Source of the DNA: JAGWAZ01 sp050248595
GTDB lineage: Bacteria; Bacteroidota; Ignavibacteria; OLB7
Assembly: GCA_050248595.1 (NCBI GenBank)
Contig: JBFWSB010000067.1
Location: 1-15,195 of the forward strand
Length of the DNA: 15,195 bases
Reading direction: 5' to 3'
Shown piece by piece: positions 13,887 through 15,195 of this stretch. Made by a program: the position numbers and the translations under genes. Every line of letters starts with the position of its first letter. The stretch's first letter is position 1. The notes under the pieces were generated by a model. It worked only from the letters and a program-made list of their open reading frames with translations. It made no database searches and was not told where the DNA came from.

Positions 13887-15195
13887 TTAACGGGAAGGAT
13901 TGATAACTGTGTACCCAATCCGAATCGCGTCGGTGTTCTGGAAGTTCGAGCCGTTTGTCACAGTCGGGATCATTCCGATACGGATCACAAATGATCCGCT
14001 CGCCCGGTTGTCGACATCGACGAAGTAGAGACTATTCTCGGGATTGGGTGCTGTCCCCTCATCTACTTTGCTGAGCACATTCACAAGCACGATGCTCTGC
14101 GACGTGACATAGCGGTTGTTGACCGTGACAGTACCAAGATTTTGAAATGTTCCACTGACAGGGGCAACCGTTGTCAGGTTCCCACCCCCCAGGGTCAGTT
14201 CAACAACACCACTCGGACCTTGTGCAGAATATGCCGTGCCAGCAGTTGCCCCCTCCACCACTGTTCCAACTCCCGGAGCTTGTGTTGTCCGTCCCATCGT
14301 CACTTCGCCATCGTTCACTTGCAGAGCAACATTTGTCTGTCCTGCGGTTGTGTTACCGTTGCCGGTAGCAAGCAGAGCGATTGTGCCGGTGTTTGCTCCT
14401 CCTGTGTTGCTCGCATCTCCCCAAACGCCGACGCTTTGGTTGTTCGAAACCTGATTAGCAAGTCCATAGATAGCGGAGACTTCGTCGCTGATGTCTGTGT
14501 TCACAACGTGGAGTCTGTGCAGAGGATTTATTTCTGCAATTCCTACTCTTCCAACTGGGTCAACGCGGAACCGCTCAACGTTGTTTGTTCGAACTACGAG
14601 AGCTTGTGCATCGGTTGTTCCAAGAAAGTTCGTTGCCGGGTTCGTCCCACCATTTCCAGTGAGAAGCCATCCACTCTGCCCTACAATTGTTGCCGCATCT
14701 ACCCAGTCGAGTTGTGCTGCAATGTTTGCTGTAGTTGTTGTTGCGCGCATAAACCGCTGTTGATTTATTGCGCCAGTGTTGAGTGTTGGTGGAAGATCGT
14801 AGGTGATATCTGTTGCTAAGGGATCGTTCTGAACAAACGCACTGTAGTTGGTTCCTACCGGAGGAAATGCGCCAACAGTTCCATTCGGTTCGTAGAAGCG
14901 GATCTGGCTTGCGCGGTTCTGGTTGTTTGCAAGCCAGAGATCGACGCTGCCGAAGACTGCCGTGTGAGTTGCCGTTATCGACATTGGTGATGTGCCGACT
15001 GCACCTACTCCGTCGTTGGCATTAAAGCCGAAGCTCTGTGATCCACTTAAGGTTAACCCACGCCCTCCAATAATGGCGGAGTATCCTCCGCCGGCAGTAA
15101 TCATGTTGTTCTGTCCGCCAAGAATTGCTGTCCCTGCCGAGGCTGCGTTATTGAGATTGCCACCAGCTACCACAGTATAGTTGCCACTGGCTTGG
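13887..15195 (-). CDS. Adhesin/tail-fibre-like head-repeat protein (5' end outside window)
   Basis: The frame is open to the right edge; the GTG at 15173 is internal and preceded by residues continuing the repeat (QASGNYTV). Visible: head-type repeats at the N-terminal end (VVAGGNLNNAASAGTAILGGQNNMITAGGGYSAIIGG), the pattern of trimeric-adhesin or tail-fibre heads. Then comes FNANDGVGAVGTSPMSITATHTAVFGSVDLWL and the block GWLLTGNGGTNPATNFLGT-TDAQALVVRTNNVERFRVDPVGRVGI, which I recall as common in secreted fibre-like proteins of this bacterial group. It ends with a beta-rich domain (RYVTSQSIVLVNVLSKVDEG, SGSFVIRIGMI, RIGYTVINPSR). There is no T9SS sorting domain at its end. It is inferred to be extracellular and repetitive. 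Two hairpin elements follow its stop. Confidence 0.8.
   Translation of the reverse strand, partial: QASGNYTVVAGGNLNNAASAGTAILGGQNNMITAGGGYSAIIGGRGLTLSGSQSFGFNANDGVGAVGTSPMSITATHTAVFGSVDLWLANNQNRASQIRFYEPNGTVGAFPPVGTNYSAFVQNDPLATDITYDLPPTLNTGAINQQRFMRATTTTANIAAQLDWVDAATIVGQSGWLLTGNGGTNPATNFLGTTDAQALVVRTNNVERFRVDPVGRVGIAEINPLHRLHVVNTDISDEVSAIYGLANQVSNNQSVGVWGDASNTGGANTGTIALLATGNGNTTAGQTNVALQVNDGEVTMGRTTQAPGVGTVVEGATAGTAYSAQGPSGVVELTLGGGNLTTVAPVSGTFQNLGTVTVNNRYVTSQSIVLVNVLSKVDEGTAPNPENSLYFVDVDNRASGSFVIRIGMIPTVTNGSNFQNTDAIRIGYTVINPSR

Noticed and set aside
14142..14819. 225-aa + strand frame rich in Cys and Ser
   Set aside because: It is fully antisense to the fibre-like gene, whose product has clear repeats and family-like blocks; the composition is that of a shadow of a Thr/Gly/Asn-rich frame.

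Overview
The window looks like chromosomal DNA of a Bacteroidota/FCB-group bacterium. A Kapabacteria, Ignavibacteria or Chlorobi-like lineage is my best guess, but no rRNA or marker gene confirms it. The evidence is three proteins ending in type IX secretion (T9SS) type-A-like sorting domains, a bacillithiol synthesis gene (bshC), an SBBP beta-propeller protein, a head-repeat adhesin-like protein, and lipoproteins with clear lipoboxes. Only the first gene is on the + strand; all others are on the - strand.

Layout, left to right. (1) 1-1512: 3' part of a secreted PKD/LamG protein with a sorting domain, followed by a tandem duplication of its own 3' end (1476-1664). (2) 1785-2993 (-): lipoprotein fusing an M23 metallopeptidase to a YkuD L,D-transpeptidase. 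(3) 3066-5067 (-): a compact, AT-richer cluster of a C5-cytosine methyltransferase, an overlapping probable restriction endonuclease and a 70-aa Cys-rich protein. (4) 5166-7794 (-): an LLM-class flavin oxidoreductase and bshC, possibly one operon. (5) 7902-9202 (-): a small lipoprotein and a small secreted protein made almost only of a signal peptide plus a T9SS sorting domain, with stop-codon hairpins and terminators between them. (6) 9203-13438 (-): a 1411-aa secreted seven-repeat SBBP propeller with choice-of-anchor-like and sorting domains. (7) 13439-13886: a non-coding stretch with an inverted repeat shared with the promoter region of the small secreted gene, plus two copies of a two-hairpin element. 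(8) 13887-15195 (-): 3' part of an adhesin/tail-fibre-like protein.

Most of the unusual signal lies in non-coding structure. The two-hairpin element downstream of the fibre gene differs between its copies in ways that keep pairing, with G-U wobbles only in - strand RNA. Palindromes sit exactly on stop codons, one of them extended into a perfect 25-bp inverted copy of the gene end. Two neighbouring T9SS cargo genes share a repeated upstream motif at nearly the same distance from their starts. I see no tRNA, rRNA, CRISPR array, transposase or complete mobile element.
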